This document shows positions 18,278 to 28,213 of a stretch of DNA of 64,000 bases, one piece after another. The stretch's first letter is position 1, and every line of letters begins with the position of its first letter. The notes under the pieces were generated by a model. That model saw nothing but the letters and a program-made list of their open reading frames with translations. It was not told the origin of the DNA and searched no databases. Position numbers and translations under genes: made by a program. The stretch is from Flexilinea sp. (GTDB lineage: Bacteria; Chloroflexota; Anaerolineae; Anaerolineales; Anaerolineaceae): contig JAFRIR010000071.1 of the NCBI GenBank assembly GCA_017432685.1, positions 1 to 64,000 on the forward strand, written 5' to 3'.

Positions 18278-20713
18278 ATGCGATTCGGTTACTTCAACGA
18301 TGAAAAATGTGAATATGTGATCACAACTCCGCGGACACCGCTGCCGTGGATCAATTACCTTGGAAATAAGGATTTCTTTACGCTTCTTTCCAATACTGCA
18401 GGAGGCTACAGTTTCTATCAGGATGCCCGATTGCGCAGGATCACACGGTACCGTTATAATAATTCGCCATTAGACAGCGAAGGCTATCATTTTTATATTC
18501 GGGATGGACAAACGGTTTGGAATCCCGGATGGCAGCCTGTCCAGTGTGAATTGGATTCATACAACTGCCGCCATGGTTTGGGGTATACCGTCATCGAATC
18601 CGATAAAAACGGAGTAAGAGCTGAACAGGAAATGTTTGTGCCACTCGGTGAAAATTGTCTGCTGATGCGTCTGAAAATAACGAATCAATCGGATTCTGAA
18701 AAAGACTTGGATGTTTTCCCTTATATGGAGTTCTGCCTTTGGGATGCCAACGATGATGCAACAAATTTCCAGCGCAACTACAGCATTGGTGAAGTGGAAG
18801 TAACGGATACCGCAATCTACCACAAGACAGAATATCGGGAACGCCGCAACCATTATGCTGTTTTCTGGACGGATCAGAAACCGGACGCTTACGATACATC
18901 CCGGGATGCCTTTATCGGCGTTTACGGAAGTCCAGCCCATCCAAAAGCTGTTTTTGAAGGTGATTGTACCAACAGCGTCGCTCATGGCTGGGCACCGGTC
19001 GGTGCGATGCAATTCAAGGTAAAGCTTGCAGCAGGACAGAGTCGTGTGTTGCTGTTTGGGCTCGGTTACATTGAAAACCCGGTGACTGAAAAATTTGCAG
19101 CTCCCGGTGTGATCAACAAAACACGCGCGGAAGCATTGATCTCCAGGTTCAGCAATCCCTCTCAGTTTGATGCAGCCCGTGAAGAACTGGCGGCTTTCTG
19201 GAAGAAGCTGCTCTCCGGATACGTACTGCATTCCAACGTCGATGAGCTCAATCGCATGGTCAATATCTGGAACCAGTACCAGTGCATGGTTACCTTCAAC
19301 ATGAGCCGCTCTGCCTCTTACTATGAAAGCGGTATGGGACGCGGGATGGGCTTCCGCGATTCCTGTCAGGATCTGCTGGGATTTGTCCATATGATCCCGG
19401 AACGAGCCAGAGAGCGGATCCTCGATATTGCTGCAACGCAATTCCCGAATGGCAGCGCTTATCACCAATATCAGCCGCTGACGAAAAAAGGCAACCTTGC
19501 CGTCGGCTCCGGGTTCAATGATGATCCGCTCTGGCTGATTGCGGGTACGGATGCTTACCTAAGGGAGACCGGTGACTGGTCAATTCTGGATGAGTCGGTC
19601 GATTTTGACAATAATCCGGAACTGGCACAGCCGCTGCTGGAGCATCTGCGCAGGAGTTTCAATTATATCGTCGATCATCGAGGACCTCACGGGCTGCCTC
19701 TGATCGGACGTGCGGACTGGAATGACTGCCTGAACCTGAATTGTTTTTCCGAACATCCTGGCGAGAGCTTCCAGACGACAGGACCGAGTGAAGGCCCGGT
19801 AGCGGAAAGCGTCTTTATCGCCGGAATGTTTGTGAAATACGGAAGAGCCTGGTCTGCGATCCTTCGCAAGAAGGGGCTAACAGAAGAAGCTGATGCCGCT
19901 GACAGAGCGATAGCGGAAATGGAAAAAGCTACGCTGACCGCCGGCTGGGATGGCGAATGGTTCCGCAGGGCTTATGACGCCAACGGTGATCCGGTAGGTT
20001 CTAAAGAATGCGAAGAGGGTCAGATTTTCATCGAGCCGCAGGGTATGTGTGTGATGGCAGAGATCGGGAAAGAGACCGGTGAAGCTGAAAAAGCAATGGC
20101 TTCGGTCAAAGAGCGTCTGGACACGAAATATGGTATCGTGCTGCTCCAGCCTGCTTTTACCCGTTACTATCTGAACCTGGGTGAGATTTCCTCTTATCCG
20201 CCGGGGTATAAAGAAAATGCCGGGATCTTTTGCCACAATAATCCGTGGATCGTTTGTGCTGAGGCAGTTCTCGGACACGGTAACCGGGCCTTTGAAGTCT
20301 ATAAACGGACTGCCCCGGCTTATATTGAAGATATAAGCGAGATCCATCGCACGGAACCTTATGTCTATTCGCAGATGATCGCCGGTATCGACGCTCCAAC
20401 ATTCGGTGAGGCGAAAAACAGCTGGCTGACCGGTACCGCCGCCTGGACTTTCCTGAGCATCAGTCAGGCTATTCTCGGGGTGCAGCCGACGCTGGACGGA
20501 TTGATGATTGATCCCTGCATTCCATCTTATGTGAAAGAATATGCGGTTGACCGTACTTATCGCGGTGCGGAGTACCATATCCATGTCGGGAATCCGAACG
20601 GCGTTGAAAAGGGTGTCGCCAGTATGATGGTGAATGGAGAAAAAGTTTCCGGAAACGTTATCCCGATTCAGCCGAAGGGAAGTGTCGTGGATGTTCGGGT
20701 TCTGATGGGATAA
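18278..20713 (+). CDS. GH94 cellobiose phosphorylase
   Basis: This 811-residue protein starts [20 protein letters not shown] and continues with [10 protein letters not shown], typical of GH94 cellobiose phosphorylases. Visible family features are the [20 protein letters not shown] segment and the [11 protein letters not shown] motif, whose aspartates (D480 and D483 region) include the general acid. There is no signal peptide, so it acts in the cytoplasm, splitting cellobiose with phosphate into glucose-1-phosphate and glucose and saving ATP. Length matches the family. GTGAGGG precedes the ATG, and a TATAAT (18212-18217) lies upstream. With the GH51 gene at the right edge it points to use of plant cell-wall oligosaccharides. 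A related disaccharide specificity cannot be excluded. Confidence 0.92.
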   Translation: MRFGYFNDEKCEYVITTPRTPLPWINYLGNKDFFTLLSNTAGGYSFYQDARLRRITRYRYNNSPLDSEGYHFYIRDGQTVWNPGWQPVQCELDSYNCRHGLGYTVIESDKNGVRAEQEMFVPLGENCLLMRLKITNQSDSEKDLDVFPYMEFCLWDANDDATNFQRNYSIGEVEVTDTAIYHKTEYRERRNHYAVFWTDQKPDAYDTSRDAFIGVYGSPAHPKAVFEGDCTNSVAHGWAPVGAMQFKVKLAAGQSRVLLFGLGYIENPVTEKFAAPGVINKTRAEALISRFSNPSQFDAAREELAAFWKKLLSGYVLHSNVDELNRMVNIWNQYQCMVTFNMSRSASYYESGMGRGMGFRDSCQDLLGFVHMIPERARERILDIAATQFPNGSAYHQYQPLTKKGNLAVGSGFNDDPLWLIAGTDAYLRETGDWSILDESVDFDNNPELAQPLLEHLRRSFNYIVDHRGPHGLPLIGRADWNDCLNLNCFSEHPGESFQTTGPSEGPVAESVFIAGMFVKYGRAWSAILRKKGLTEEADAADRAIAEMEKATLTAGWDGEWFRRAYDANGDPVGSKECEEGQIFIEPQGMCVMAEIGKETGEAEKAMASVKERLDTKYGIVLLQPAFTRYYLNLGEISSYPPGYKENAGIFCHNNPWIVCAEAVLGHGNRAFEVYKRTAPAYIEDISEIHRTEPYVYSQMIAGIDAPTFGEAKNSWLTGTAAWTFLSISQAILGVQPTLDGLMIDPCIPSYVKEYAVDRTYRGAEYHIHVGNPNGVEKGVASMMVNGEKVSGNVIPIQPKGSVVDVRVLMG

Positions 20714-20740
20714 GTGTTATAATACGATTACAATAAACTG

Positions 20741-20778
20741 AAACTGTTGCAGGACCCGCTTGCAGCAGTTTTCTTTTG
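20741..20778 (+). terminator. Hairpin between the GH94 gene and bioY (terminator or bioY leader attenuator)
   Basis: AAACTGTTGCA (20741-20751) pairs with TGCAGCAGTTT (20761-20771) and is followed by TTCTTTT. It terminates the phosphorylase transcript. However, a TATAAT at 20718-20723 lies upstream of it, so a bioY transcript starting there would also contain the hairpin. Confidence 0.7.
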
Positions 20779-20791
20779 AGGAAATTTATAA

Positions 20792-21346
20792 GTGCAAAGA
20801 ACCCATACAAAAGATCTGATCTTGTGTGCAATGTTTGTGGCTTTGATCGCAATCGGCGCTTTTATCACGATCCCGATCCCGATCATTCCGCTGACACTGC
20901 AGGACTTGTTCGTTATGCTTGCAGGCATCCTTTTGGGACCGAAATGGGGCGCATTATCTTCCCTGATTTATGTTTTGATGGGCCTCGCCGGCCTGCCTGT
21001 TTTTACACAGGGGGGAGGTATTTCTTACGTCTTGAAACCCTCTTTTGGCTTTCTGATCGGTTTTGCTTTTTGTTCATGGGTCACCGGTACGATCACACAC
21101 AAAAGTGAAAACCCGGGTTTCAAGCGTATGCTGTTGGCATGTCTTGCCGGAATCGCGGTTCTGTACGTGTTCGGAACGACCTATCTTTATCTCATGAACC
21201 GTTTTTACTACGGCAATACCATCGCGATTTGGCCAATGCTCCTTGCCTGCTGCATTCAACCGCTTCCCGGAGATATTATTAAAAGTATCATTGCGGCATT
21301 GATTGGGCAGAGGCTGCTTCCGCTCATTAGGCAGGGTGTGATCTGA
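20792..21346 (+). CDS. bioY: Biotin transporter BioY (ECF S-component)
   Basis: This 184-residue protein has about six hydrophobic segments and the BioY pattern: an N-terminal basic stretch, then FITIPIPIIPLTLQDLFVML, LLGPKWGALSSLIYVLMGLAGLPVF and the glycine-rich GGGISYVLKPSFGFLIGF. BioY binds biotin in the membrane and works with EcfT/EcfA, which are not in this window. It starts with GTG, with GAGGA eight bases upstream. The organism is probably a biotin auxotroph or scavenger. I see no BirA operator; the hairpin in front may have a regulatory role. Confidence 0.92.
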   Translation: MQRTHTKDLILCAMFVALIAIGAFITIPIPIIPLTLQDLFVMLAGILLGPKWGALSSLIYVLMGLAGLPVFTQGGGISYVLKPSFGFLIGFAFCSWVTGTITHKSENPGFKRMLLACLAGIAVLYVFGTTYLYLMNRFYYGNTIAIWPMLLACCIQPLPGDIIKSIIAALIGQRLLPLIRQGVI

Positions 21347-21364
21347 TATATTCAACAAAAATAC

Positions 21365-21398
21365 CCCGGGATCAAAGTGCATCCCGGGTTTTGTTTTT
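21365..21398 (+). terminator. Terminator of bioY
   Basis: CCCGGGAT pairs with ATCCCGGG around an 8-nt loop, followed by TTTTGTTTTT. It lies 18 bp after the stop codon. Confidence 0.88.
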
Positions 21399-21418
21399 AT
21401 TTAAAAGAGGTGCAGCTG

Positions 21419-21512
21419 TTTAGAACATGGTGACGCATCACGGAATACAGCCCTTGCGTGCCGGCTGCGCGGCAGCGCAGGAGCTGTCTCCGTGTGCTCT
21501 GTTCAGAATAGT
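21419..21512. repeat. R1 dispersed palindromic element, copy 1 (diverged)
   Basis: It shares GTGACGCATCACG, ATACAGCCC, GTCTCCGTGTGCTC and the terminal TTCAGAATA with other R1 copies at 23953, 34372 and 54248. The centre forms a GC-rich stem. The element is non-coding and fills the gap downstream of the HD-domain gene. Confidence 0.7.
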
Positions 21513-21525
21513 TGCAAAGCGGCTT

Positions 21526-22110
21526 TTATTCCTGTGCGAGAGAACCATCAAGACCGATTGATTCTGCGCATTCACGCATGCCGAGGATCGTTTCCTGAAT
21601 GACCTCATCCAGCGGCATTCCGAGACGTTCCGCCCCTTCTGCAATGACCTTTCGGTCAACATTAGCGGCAAAGGCCGGGGATTTGAACTTCTTTTTGACG
21701 GACTTCAGCTCAAGATCCATCACGCTTTTGGACGGGCGCATCAGCGCACAGGCATAAATCAGGCCGGTCAGTTCATCGACCGCGAAGAGAACCTTTTCTG
21801 CCATTGAAACAGGCTCAACATCCGAACAAATCCCATAGCCGTGTGAAACGACCGAATGGATAAAATCTTCATCGAAGCCTTCATCGCGCAGGATCTGCGG
21901 AGCATGCTGAAGATGCTCGTCCGGATAAAGCTCAAAATCGATGTCGTGAAGCATGCCAAGGATCCCCCAGGCTTCTTCATCTTCGTTATACAGACGGGCA
22001 AAGTGCCGCATCGTTCCCTCTACCATCTTGACGTGACGCTGGAGATGATCGGTCGTCACGTATTTTGTCAGGATTTTCCAGGCTTCATCCCTGGTTGGTA
22101 AATTATTCAT
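21526..22110 (-). CDS. HD-domain (HDIG-type) phosphohydrolase
   Basis: This 194-residue protein has an HD metal site made of His26 or His36, the His55-Asp56 pair in GMLHDIDFE, and downstream H/D residues in VVSHGYG and VDELTGL. HD proteins of this small class hydrolyse phosphate esters of nucleotides or related metabolites; the substrate is not visible. GGGGTG precedes the ATG. It begins 20 bp after the stop of the orphan secreted protein and is probably the second gene of that two-gene transcript, followed by an R1 repeat. Confidence 0.82.
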   Translation of the reverse strand: MNNLPTRDEAWKILTKYVTTDHLQRHVKMVEGTMRHFARLYNEDEEAWGILGMLHDIDFELYPDEHLQHAPQILRDEGFDEDFIHSVVSHGYGICSDVEPVSMAEKVLFAVDELTGLIYACALMRPSKSVMDLELKSVKKKFKSPAFAANVDRKVIAEGAERLGMPLDEVIQETILGMRECAESIGLDGSLAQE

Positions 22111-22130
22111 ATGAATTCACCCCTTTTGAT

Positions 22131-23819
22131 TTAGCCGAATATCATTGCCAGCATCATGATGTTCGTGAAGAAATTTGTGACAAGGGCGTCGTAATCGCTT
22201 TCATTCATTTGAGACACAGCGACAGCATCGGCAGCTGTGAAGCCCGGAAGCGCTTCGGTCGTTATGCTTTCTCCGCTGATTGACGCGGTGATCAGGGGTG
22301 TTCCCTGAGAAATGTGCGTATATGTGATTTGTGTAGCCTGGTCTTTGCCACCGAAGATGTTGGGAGTCCCGGTTGTGAAGACCATTCCGTAGCCGCGTTC
22401 CCCGTTCAGGTCAAAGTTGATTTCAGTGTTGGAGATTTCGGCTGCGTCAGCAATGGAAGAAGTTTCCGTCAGCTGGGAATATTCAAAAGAGGTCTTTTCC
22501 CCGTCATCGATGAGGAAGTTTATATTGACATTGCTTCCTCCCTCTTTGTCAGCAGAAGTGGAAACCAAAGCGCGGATAACCGGCAGCATTTGCGCTCCCT
22601 GGACGCGGTCCACAGCGGCTTCAAAGGCAGCTCCGTTCAAATCGTTTGCCATGTGGAACCTGATGATGGTATCGGTGGTTTCTGTCTCCGAGCGGCTGAC
22701 CACTTCAACGATGAAAAGGACCGGAGCGCCGTACATATCCTGGTCCATCTTAAAGGTGAGCGTAAAATCTTTCAGATTTGTTTCAGCGCTTTCCTTCAGC
22801 CCGGGAAGAATCTCATTGAGGATGTTGACTCCTTCCATCTGAGCCATCTGAGGATTGGTTTGAGCCATAGCTGTCAGGACCATCTGGTTGACAGCATCCG
22901 CAAATTCCGGATTGTCGGCGAGGAATTGTGTGAGGGCGTTGAGGATATCCAGAATATCCTGTTGGGTGATGGTGCCGCTGATGGCAGCCGACCCTTTCTG
23001 GAATACGGGAAGCGTACCGACTTCAGGCCAGGAGAATAAAATCCTGTCCTGCGGGATGTCCGTAAAGAAATAATTGTTTTCTGCTTCAGGTGCGGCTTCG
23101 GTAAAGCGCATCATCAGGTTCATCATCACCGATTCAAATGCACTCGGGTCAATTTCCTGTGTGAATTCAAATGATTGCTGCATGGCAACCGGTGAAACAT
23201 TCATGCTGCCATCCCGGATGGATTGGATAATGTCATAAACTTCGTTGATATCCGGCATTTCCGCGCCTGTATTGGATTTTTCAACCATCCTGTAAACGGC
23301 ATCGACCAGTTTTTCCTCGAATTTGTCATCCTCATTGATCATATATGTGTTCTCACCGAGGAAATTGCTGCTGATGAAATATGGGTTCGTCCGCTGCAGG
23401 GCATAGGAGAAAACAGGATAATCAGAAAGGCTCAGCCCAAAAGATGTCATCGGAATGGATCCGGTTTGGGTGGCGTAATCAAGGCGCAGCCCACTGAAAG
23501 CGCTGAACATGGAAAGTGCCTGCTCATCTGCTTCGATCAGGGGGGTAATGGAATCGATGACCAGATATCCCTCTGTGCGGGAATCATTCTCCTGAAGTTT
23601 ATTGGAATCCGCAGCGGTGTTGACGGATGGAAAAACCGATTTCTGATCCGGTTCGGCGGTTTTCCCTGAGACGATCAGTCCGTCCTTGATCGATTTGAAT
23701 GATTGTGCGTTCGATGCCGTATCTTTTTGGCTTGCAAAGGGCGAGTCATACGCGGCAGCCACGGAAAACAGGCTGAAGATGCACAGCACTGATAAAATCA
23801 ATATGTAAGCTTTTTTCAT
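22131..23819 (-). CDS. Secreted protein of unknown function
   Basis: This 562-residue protein has a clear signal peptide (about 1-25: MKKAYILILSVLCIFSLFSV then AAA and a cleavage-like site). No later membrane segment or lipobox is evident. The mature part is acidic, with Ser/Thr/Asn/Gln-rich sequence in a beta-rich style, and shows no motif I recognise. Parts of the C-terminal half (VDRVQGAQMLPVIRALVST; GERGYGMVFTTGTPNIFGG) suggest a lipoprotein-carrier-like or chaperone-like beta fold, but this is only an impression. GGAGG lies properly before the ATG at 23819; a longer frame upstream lacks support. Confidence 0.7.
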   Translation of the reverse strand: MKKAYILILSVLCIFSLFSVAAAYDSPFASQKDTASNAQSFKSIKDGLIVSGKTAEPDQKSVFPSVNTAADSNKLQENDSRTEGYLVIDSITPLIEADEQALSMFSAFSGLRLDYATQTGSIPMTSFGLSLSDYPVFSYALQRTNPYFISSNFLGENTYMINEDDKFEEKLVDAVYRMVEKSNTGAEMPDINEVYDIIQSIRDGSMNVSPVAMQQSFEFTQEIDPSAFESVMMNLMMRFTEAAPEAENNYFFTDIPQDRILFSWPEVGTLPVFQKGSAAISGTITQQDILDILNALTQFLADNPEFADAVNQMVLTAMAQTNPQMAQMEGVNILNEILPGLKESAETNLKDFTLTFKMDQDMYGAPVLFIVEVVSRSETETTDTIIRFHMANDLNGAAFEAAVDRVQGAQMLPVIRALVSTSADKEGGSNVNINFLIDDGEKTSFEYSQLTETSSIADAAEISNTEINFDLNGERGYGMVFTTGTPNIFGGKDQATQITYTHISQGTPLITASISGESITTEALPGFTAADAVAVSQMNESDYDALVTNFFTNIMMLAMIFG

Positions 23820-23911
23820 AATGTACCTCCGATGGTCATACTTCCATATTCCTGTTTCTATTTTACCGATTAATTTATGAATTTGCAAGTGTCAATATCG
23901 CCGGTTTATAT

Positions 23912-23940
23912 AAAAAAACGGGACATATGGCAGCCCCGTT
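23912..23940 (-). terminator. Terminator downstream of gyrB
   Basis: On the minus strand AACGGG pairs with CCCGTT and is followed by seven T. It lies about 110 bp beyond the gyrB stop, with an R1 element in between. Confidence 0.75.
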
Positions 23941-23952
23941 CTTAATAAAAAG

Positions 23953-24047
23953 TTCAGACTCTTGTGACGCATCACGAGATACAGCCCTGCTGTGCGGGCT
24001 TTGCCGCACCATCAGAGCAGTCTCCGTGTGCTTCGTTCTGAATAGAT
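23953..24047. repeat. R1 dispersed palindromic element, copy 2
   Basis: This 95-bp copy is bounded by TTCAGACT and TTCTGAATAGATA, with GTGACGCATCACGAGATAC near the left end, a central GTGCGGGC/GCCGCAC stem, and CAGTCTCCGTGTGCT near the right end. It abuts the gyrB stop and would be transcribed as its 3' UTR. Confidence 0.8.
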
Positions 24048-24050
24048 ATA

Positions 24051-25985
24051 TCAGACGTCCAGGTTACGGACTTCCGCTGCATGGGTCTGAATAAAACGGC
24101 TGCGGGGTGGAACTTCCGATCCCATCAGCATGGTGAAGGTTTTATCGGCTGCCATGGAATCGGCCAGGTGCACCTGCAGCAGTGTCCGCTGGGAGGGATC
24201 CATGGTGGTTTCCCAAAGCTGTTCCGGGTTCATTTCACCCAGACCTTTATAACGCTGGATGTTGGCCTTTTCCGCAGCAGCCGGTCCGAGCTTTTTGAGA
24301 ACATCATCGCGTTCATCATCACTATAGGCATAGCTGACCTTCTTGCCGGATTGGATCTTATAAAGCGGTGGGCAGGCGATGTAAACATGTCCGTCCGTGA
24401 TCAGTTCCGGCATGTAACGGAAGAAGAACGTAAGCAGCAAAGTCCGAATGTGAGATCCGTCCACATCCGCATCGGTCATGATGATAATGCGGTCATAACG
24501 CAGGTTCTTAATGTTGAAGTTTTCATTGATACCGGTGCCGATGGCAGAAATCATCGCTTTCACTTCGTTGTTGGCAAAGATCTTGTCGGCGCTGGCACGT
24601 TCCGTGTTAAGAATCTTACCGCGAAGCGGCAGGATAGCCTGGAATGAACGGTCTCGGCCTTGTTTCGCAGAACCGCCTGCGGAGTCACCTTCGACGATAT
24701 AAAGCTCTGCTTTGCTGGGATCACGTCCGGAGCAGTCTGCCAGTTTCCCCGGCAGGGTCATGCTTTCGAGAACGGATTTACGGAAGACAAGATCACGGGC
24801 ATGCTGAGCTGCGTCACGGGCCCGGGCAGAGGTTTGACAGCGGGCAACGATGGCTTTCCCTGCGCCGGGATTGTTTTCCAGAAACTCCTTGAAGCATTCA
24901 CCGACCACCTGTTGGACATAAGTGGCAACTTCCGTGTTCATCAGTTTGACTTTGGTCTGGCTTTCAAACTGCGGATCAGGGTGTTTGATGGAAACGATCG
25001 CGGTGATCCCTTCACGGGTGTCGTCACCGGAAAAGTTCTTGTCATTCTCTTTCAGCAGATTTGATTTATGCGCATAATCATTGATCACACGGGTCACAGC
25101 TGTACGCAGCCCGGTCATGTGAGTACCGCCGTCAATGGTGTTGATGGTGTTGGCGAAGGAATAGACCGTCTCGTTATAAGCATCGGTGTACTGGATCGCA
25201 ACTTCGATGCCTACGTTATCGATCTCTTTTTCGCCGTAAACTACATTGTGGAGCGGTTTACGTCCCTGGTTCAAATAATGGACGAAGGAAGTGATGCCGC
25301 CATCAAAATAGAATGTGATTTCCTTGCCGCTGCGTTCATCCACAAGATGGATCATGGTTTTTCGGGTCACGAATGCCATTTCACGGAAGCGGTTGACCAG
25401 CGTGTTATAGTTCAGCCCATCGGTTTCTTCCTTGAATATCGTCGGATCAAAACGGAAGGTGATTTCCGTGCCGGTTTTGTTTTCCGGGCAGTCGCCGATG
25501 ATTTTCACCCGCTCTTCCGGATGACCCTGATGATAACGTTGGAAATAGATTTTTCCACCGCGATAGACCCTGGCTTCCATCCATTCGGAAAGCGCATTGA
25601 CAGCGGAGGAGCCGACACCGTGCAGACCGCCGGAGACCTTGTAACCGCCGCCGCCGAATTTACCGCCGGCATGAAGGGTCGTGAGGACGACCTCCAGGGC
25701 GGAAATTTTCTTGGTCGGATGAATATCAACCGGGATACCGCGTCCGTTATCGGAAACGGTAACGCTTTGATCTTCGTGGATCGTGACTTCGATGTCGGTA
25801 CAATAACCGGCAAGGGCTTCGTCGATTGCGTTGTCTACAACTTCATATACCAGGTGGTGCAGCGCCTTTGCATCCGTACCGCCGACGTACATGCCGGGGC
25901 GGCGGCGAACTGCCTCAAGACCTTCCAAAACCTGGATCTTACTGGCATCGTAATTTGTGTTGATCGTGCTGATATCTTCACTCAT
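24051..25985 (-). CDS. gyrB: DNA gyrase subunit B
   Basis: This 644-residue protein is a canonical GyrB. The GHKL ATPase domain holds [24 protein letters not shown] and GGLHGVGSS. The transducer domain follows, and the TOPRIM domain has [18 protein letters not shown] and the acidic [14 protein letters not shown]. The C-terminal end is short. With GyrA (not here) it introduces negative supercoils. The start is the ATG at 25985: the protein begins [10 protein letters not shown], and upstream in-frame sequence belongs to the preceding gene, which overlaps gyrB by 8 bp. Length and motifs separate it from ParE only weakly, but GyrB is the better fit. Confidence 0.93.
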   Translation of the reverse strand: MSEDISTINTNYDASKIQVLEGLEAVRRRPGMYVGGTDAKALHHLVYEVVDNAIDEALAGYCTDIEVTIHEDQSVTVSDNGRGIPVDIHPTKKISALEVVLTTLHAGGKFGGGGYKVSGGLHGVGSSAVNALSEWMEARVYRGGKIYFQRYHQGHPEERVKIIGDCPENKTGTEITFRFDPTIFKEETDGLNYNTLVNRFREMAFVTRKTMIHLVDERSGKEITFYFDGGITSFVHYLNQGRKPLHNVVYGEKEIDNVGIEVAIQYTDAYNETVYSFANTINTIDGGTHMTGLRTAVTRVINDYAHKSNLLKENDKNFSGDDTREGITAIVSIKHPDPQFESQTKVKLMNTEVATYVQQVVGECFKEFLENNPGAGKAIVARCQTSARARDAAQHARDLVFRKSVLESMTLPGKLADCSGRDPSKAELYIVEGDSAGGSAKQGRDRSFQAILPLRGKILNTERASADKIFANNEVKAMISAIGTGINENFNIKNLRYDRIIIMTDADVDGSHIRTLLLTFFFRYMPELITDGHVYIACPPLYKIQSGKKVSYAYSDDERDDVLKKLGPAAAEKANIQRYKGLGEMNPEQLWETTMDPSQRTLLQVHLADSMAADKTFTMLMGSEVPPRSRFIQTHAAEVRNLDV

Positions 25986-27012
25986 GGGTTTCTGGTTCCT
26001 TTTTAAATAACTGACTGAGACGGAGATTGGCTTTTCTCCAATCAAGAAAACTGCGGTTTTCTGCCTGCCACTTCTCGATTTCCCGGAAAAGAATAAAAGA
26101 ACCGGTGAGAAGGGATGTGTTAACAAATGCGTGACCGAAAATACTGAACAGAATCAGCCATGAGGACTGATCCGGAATCGTCCAAATCATGTCCAGGCCG
26201 AAAGAGAGGACAAGGGATAAAAGAATAAAGCGAATCGTAAGCGTTCCAGCCCAGGATGATAATTGAAAGCTCTCTTTTACGGCATGCGGAAAGTCAAGAT
26301 CTTTTATAAAAATCGCCTGGGGTACATAAAACAGCGGGATGATCAGCCAGCAGCACACGACGATCAGGATCAGTGCGAGGATCTGATATAGTACCGGTGA
26401 GACCATAAAGCTGAATGTCATCAGACAGAGCGCCGGGATAGCAAGAATGGTAATCAGTACGATCAGCGCGATATAAAGGAGGATGACATTCAACAGTTGG
26501 CTGCCAAACCTTTGCCATGAAAAGCGCCCGTGTTTCTTTGCTGTATGGGCAGCTGTCAGAGAATAGTAAAAAGCTCCGAGCAGGATACCCGCGATCATGA
26601 TGATCACTGTAATCGGAAGAATCTGCAGGAGGGATGTTAACTGGACTTCAGCGGATTTTCCAAGTGGCGTCTCTGCTCCGCTTGAAGAAAAAAGCACACG
26701 TACGCCAATCGGAAAAACCTGAAGGAACCCAAAAAGATTGATGGAATTGAGCACGTGCCGCAACAGTTCAATGCTCAGTTCAAGCTGCTGTCTGCCAAAA
26801 GAAGATGATGATAACATCTGACGGAACGCCGCATCTAAGGCCGGCGTAAAATAATCGGAGATCCGCAGCTTTGGACCGAACAGCAGGAACAGGTCCAAAA
26901 TGAGAGGTACAGCCATCAAATAGACCTTGTTCGCTACTAAATTGCAGCCTTCGCCAAGAATTTTGATAACCTTGGGTAAAGGAGTTGTTTCAGGTATTTC
27001 TCGTATTTCCAT
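25978..27012 (-). CDS. Multi-pass membrane protein of unknown function
   Basis: This ~344-residue protein has about six hydrophobic segments, starting with a cytoplasmic N-terminus ([18 protein letters not shown]) and ending in a basic/acidic tail. It resembles the broadly distributed uncharacterised membrane proteins of the DUF975/'glycerophosphoryl diester' N-terminal type, but I cannot name a family. Its 3' end overlaps gyrB by 8 bp, so the two are translationally linked. No ribosome-binding site is seen. TATAAT on the minus strand (27022-27027) lies 3 bp before one ATG (27018) and 9 bp before a second (27012); I prefer the latter. Confidence 0.72.
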   Translation of the reverse strand: MEIREIPETTPLPKVIKILGEGCNLVANKVYLMAVPLILDLFLLFGPKLRISDYFTPALDAAFRQMLSSSSFGRQQLELSIELLRHVLNSINLFGFLQVFPIGVRVLFSSSGAETPLGKSAEVQLTSLLQILPITVIIMIAGILLGAFYYSLTAAHTAKKHGRFSWQRFGSQLLNVILLYIALIVLITILAIPALCLMTFSFMVSPVLYQILALILIVVCCWLIIPLFYVPQAIFIKDLDFPHAVKESFQLSSWAGTLTIRFILLSLVLSFGLDMIWTIPDQSSWLILFSIFGHAFVNTSLLTGSFILFREIEKWQAENRSFLDWRKANLRLSQLFKKEPETHE

Positions 27013-27021
27013 AACCATTTA

Positions 27022-27027
27022 ATTATA
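27022..27027 (-). promoter_or_regulatory. -10 box, probable (near-)leaderless promoter of the membrane protein-gyrB pair
   Basis: TATAAT on the minus strand ends nine bases before the ATG at 27012. Initiation 6-8 nt downstream leaves a leader of only about 1-3 nt. Confidence 0.4.
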
Positions 27028-27175
27028 CCATCAGGCGGCTTTTTTCTCTGGTCCGGCAGAAAGATTTGTGAAGATTTTTCGTTCTTTTTTTGTCTTAGGA
27101 AAGTGTTGATTAATATCGTTTCACGGTAAATGAGTCAATGCAACCTGTTCTGTCGATTCAATTTAATTAAAGGCT

Positions 27176-27295
27176 CCTCTAAAAACATCAATTTTTCTCT
27201 GTCCCGCGTAGATTCAGAGAATTTATTCTCTGAATCTACGCGGGAGGTTTCCGGGGGCTGCCGCCCCCATACACCCGCCCGAGAGTTTTTAGAGG
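27176..27295. repeat. R2 MITE-like element, copy 1
   Basis: This 120-bp element is bounded by inverted CCTCTAAAAAC and GTTTTTAGAGG. Inside is a perfect hairpin with 20-bp arms (27203-27222 and 27225-27244), then a stem of GGGGGC with GCCCCC and ACACCCGCCC. It accounts for most of the 369-bp gap between the two divergent membrane-protein genes. I see no gene in the gap. Confidence 0.8.
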
Positions 27296-27368
27296 TGCAC
27301 TTAAATCACAGTTTCCCCGGAAAACCGGCAAAAATAACCTGACTTCAGTCAAACAGCCGCTTCGGATA

Positions 27369-27374
27369 TATAAT
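27369..27374 (+). promoter_or_regulatory. -10 box, probable leaderless promoter
   Basis: TATAAT is followed by AGCGTAT and then the ATG at 27382, so transcription should start at the start codon. There is no room for a ribosome-binding site. Confidence 0.5.
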
Positions 27375-27381
27375 AGCGTAT

Positions 27382-28194
27382 ATGGAAGAGCGCAGACCTG
27401 AACTTTATTTTTCAACGCTGACAGGGATCGTGATGATGTTCTTTATCCTGACAGCTCTTACGAACAAAGAGTTGTTTCATTATGATCTGAATCTGTTCGG
27501 TTTTTCACTCAGTGTTGGACTTGAGTCAACTGAACTGCTGATATTCCTGGCAGCAGTTTTCACAAATCTCGGTATGTATCAGGCGCTGAGGCTTTACCTT
27601 CCGGATGAAGTTGACCAGGTTGCGCTGCACCTTTTCCTTCCTTTCGCCGTTACCCTGACCATAGGTTTCACCCTGCGCAGTTTTGGCAGCAGTGACAATG
27701 GATGGATGCTGCTGCTTGTCACCGCTGTTTTGCTTTACCTTGTGATGTATTTTGAATATGTTTCCTGTGATCCTGCTTCGGTATTTCGTCCGCTCTCCAT
27801 CATCGTGCTTGACAGCCTGTGCTATGCCGTATTTTTGCTGTTCATGATCGCACTGCGGGCAAATATATCCCGTCTGGTTCTTTCTCTGCCGGCGGCATTC
27901 ATCCTCTGCCTGATCGTGAGCCTGAAAATTTATTCATTTCATATCATTGGCAGCAGTGTTCCGCTCTTATCCTTTGTGACAGGAATGGTTATTGTCTTTG
28001 CAGAAACAGGTTTACATTATATGCCAATTAATATTGTTTCTTACGGAACTCTTACGTTTCTCTGGTATTATACAGTTACGAGCTTCTTCATCAGCTCGGA
28101 TCGGAATGAATCATTCCGCCTTCTGCGCAGAAGGCTCCTGCCGGCCTGGCTCCTGGCTTTGATCGTCCTGGTTTATTCCGTGGTTGGATTGTAA
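27382..28194 (+). CDS. Multi-pass membrane protein of unknown function
   Basis: This 270-residue protein has about eight hydrophobic segments spread over its whole length, few charged residues, and a short basic loop near the C-terminus (RLLRRRLLP). It shows no catalytic motif. It is followed by the PlsY-like gene 19 bp after its stop, so the two are probably co-transcribed, and a role in membrane lipid or envelope biology is possible. The start codon follows a -10 box by seven bases, suggesting a leaderless transcript. I do not recognise the family. Confidence 0.75.
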   Translation: MEERRPELYFSTLTGIVMMFFILTALTNKELFHYDLNLFGFSLSVGLESTELLIFLAAVFTNLGMYQALRLYLPDEVDQVALHLFLPFAVTLTIGFTLRSFGSSDNGWMLLLVTAVLLYLVMYFEYVSCDPASVFRPLSIIVLDSLCYAVFLLFMIALRANISRLVLSLPAAFILCLIVSLKIYSFHIIGSSVPLLSFVTGMVIVFAETGLHYMPINIVSYGTLTFLWYYTVTSFFISSDRNESFRLLRRRLLPAWLLALIVLVYSVVGL

Positions 28195-28213
28195 AAATGG
28201 AGATTTGACGAAT

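Noticed and set aside
24081..26006. Long plus-strand frames opposite gyrB
   Set aside because: GyrB motifs are unambiguous on the minus strand; the opposing frames have no recognisable features.
27117..27132. parS-like sequence CGTTTCACGGTAAATG near gyrB
   Set aside because: It matches the parS consensus at only 11 of 16 positions and lacks the palindromic right half. It is far from parAB, so chance is more likely.
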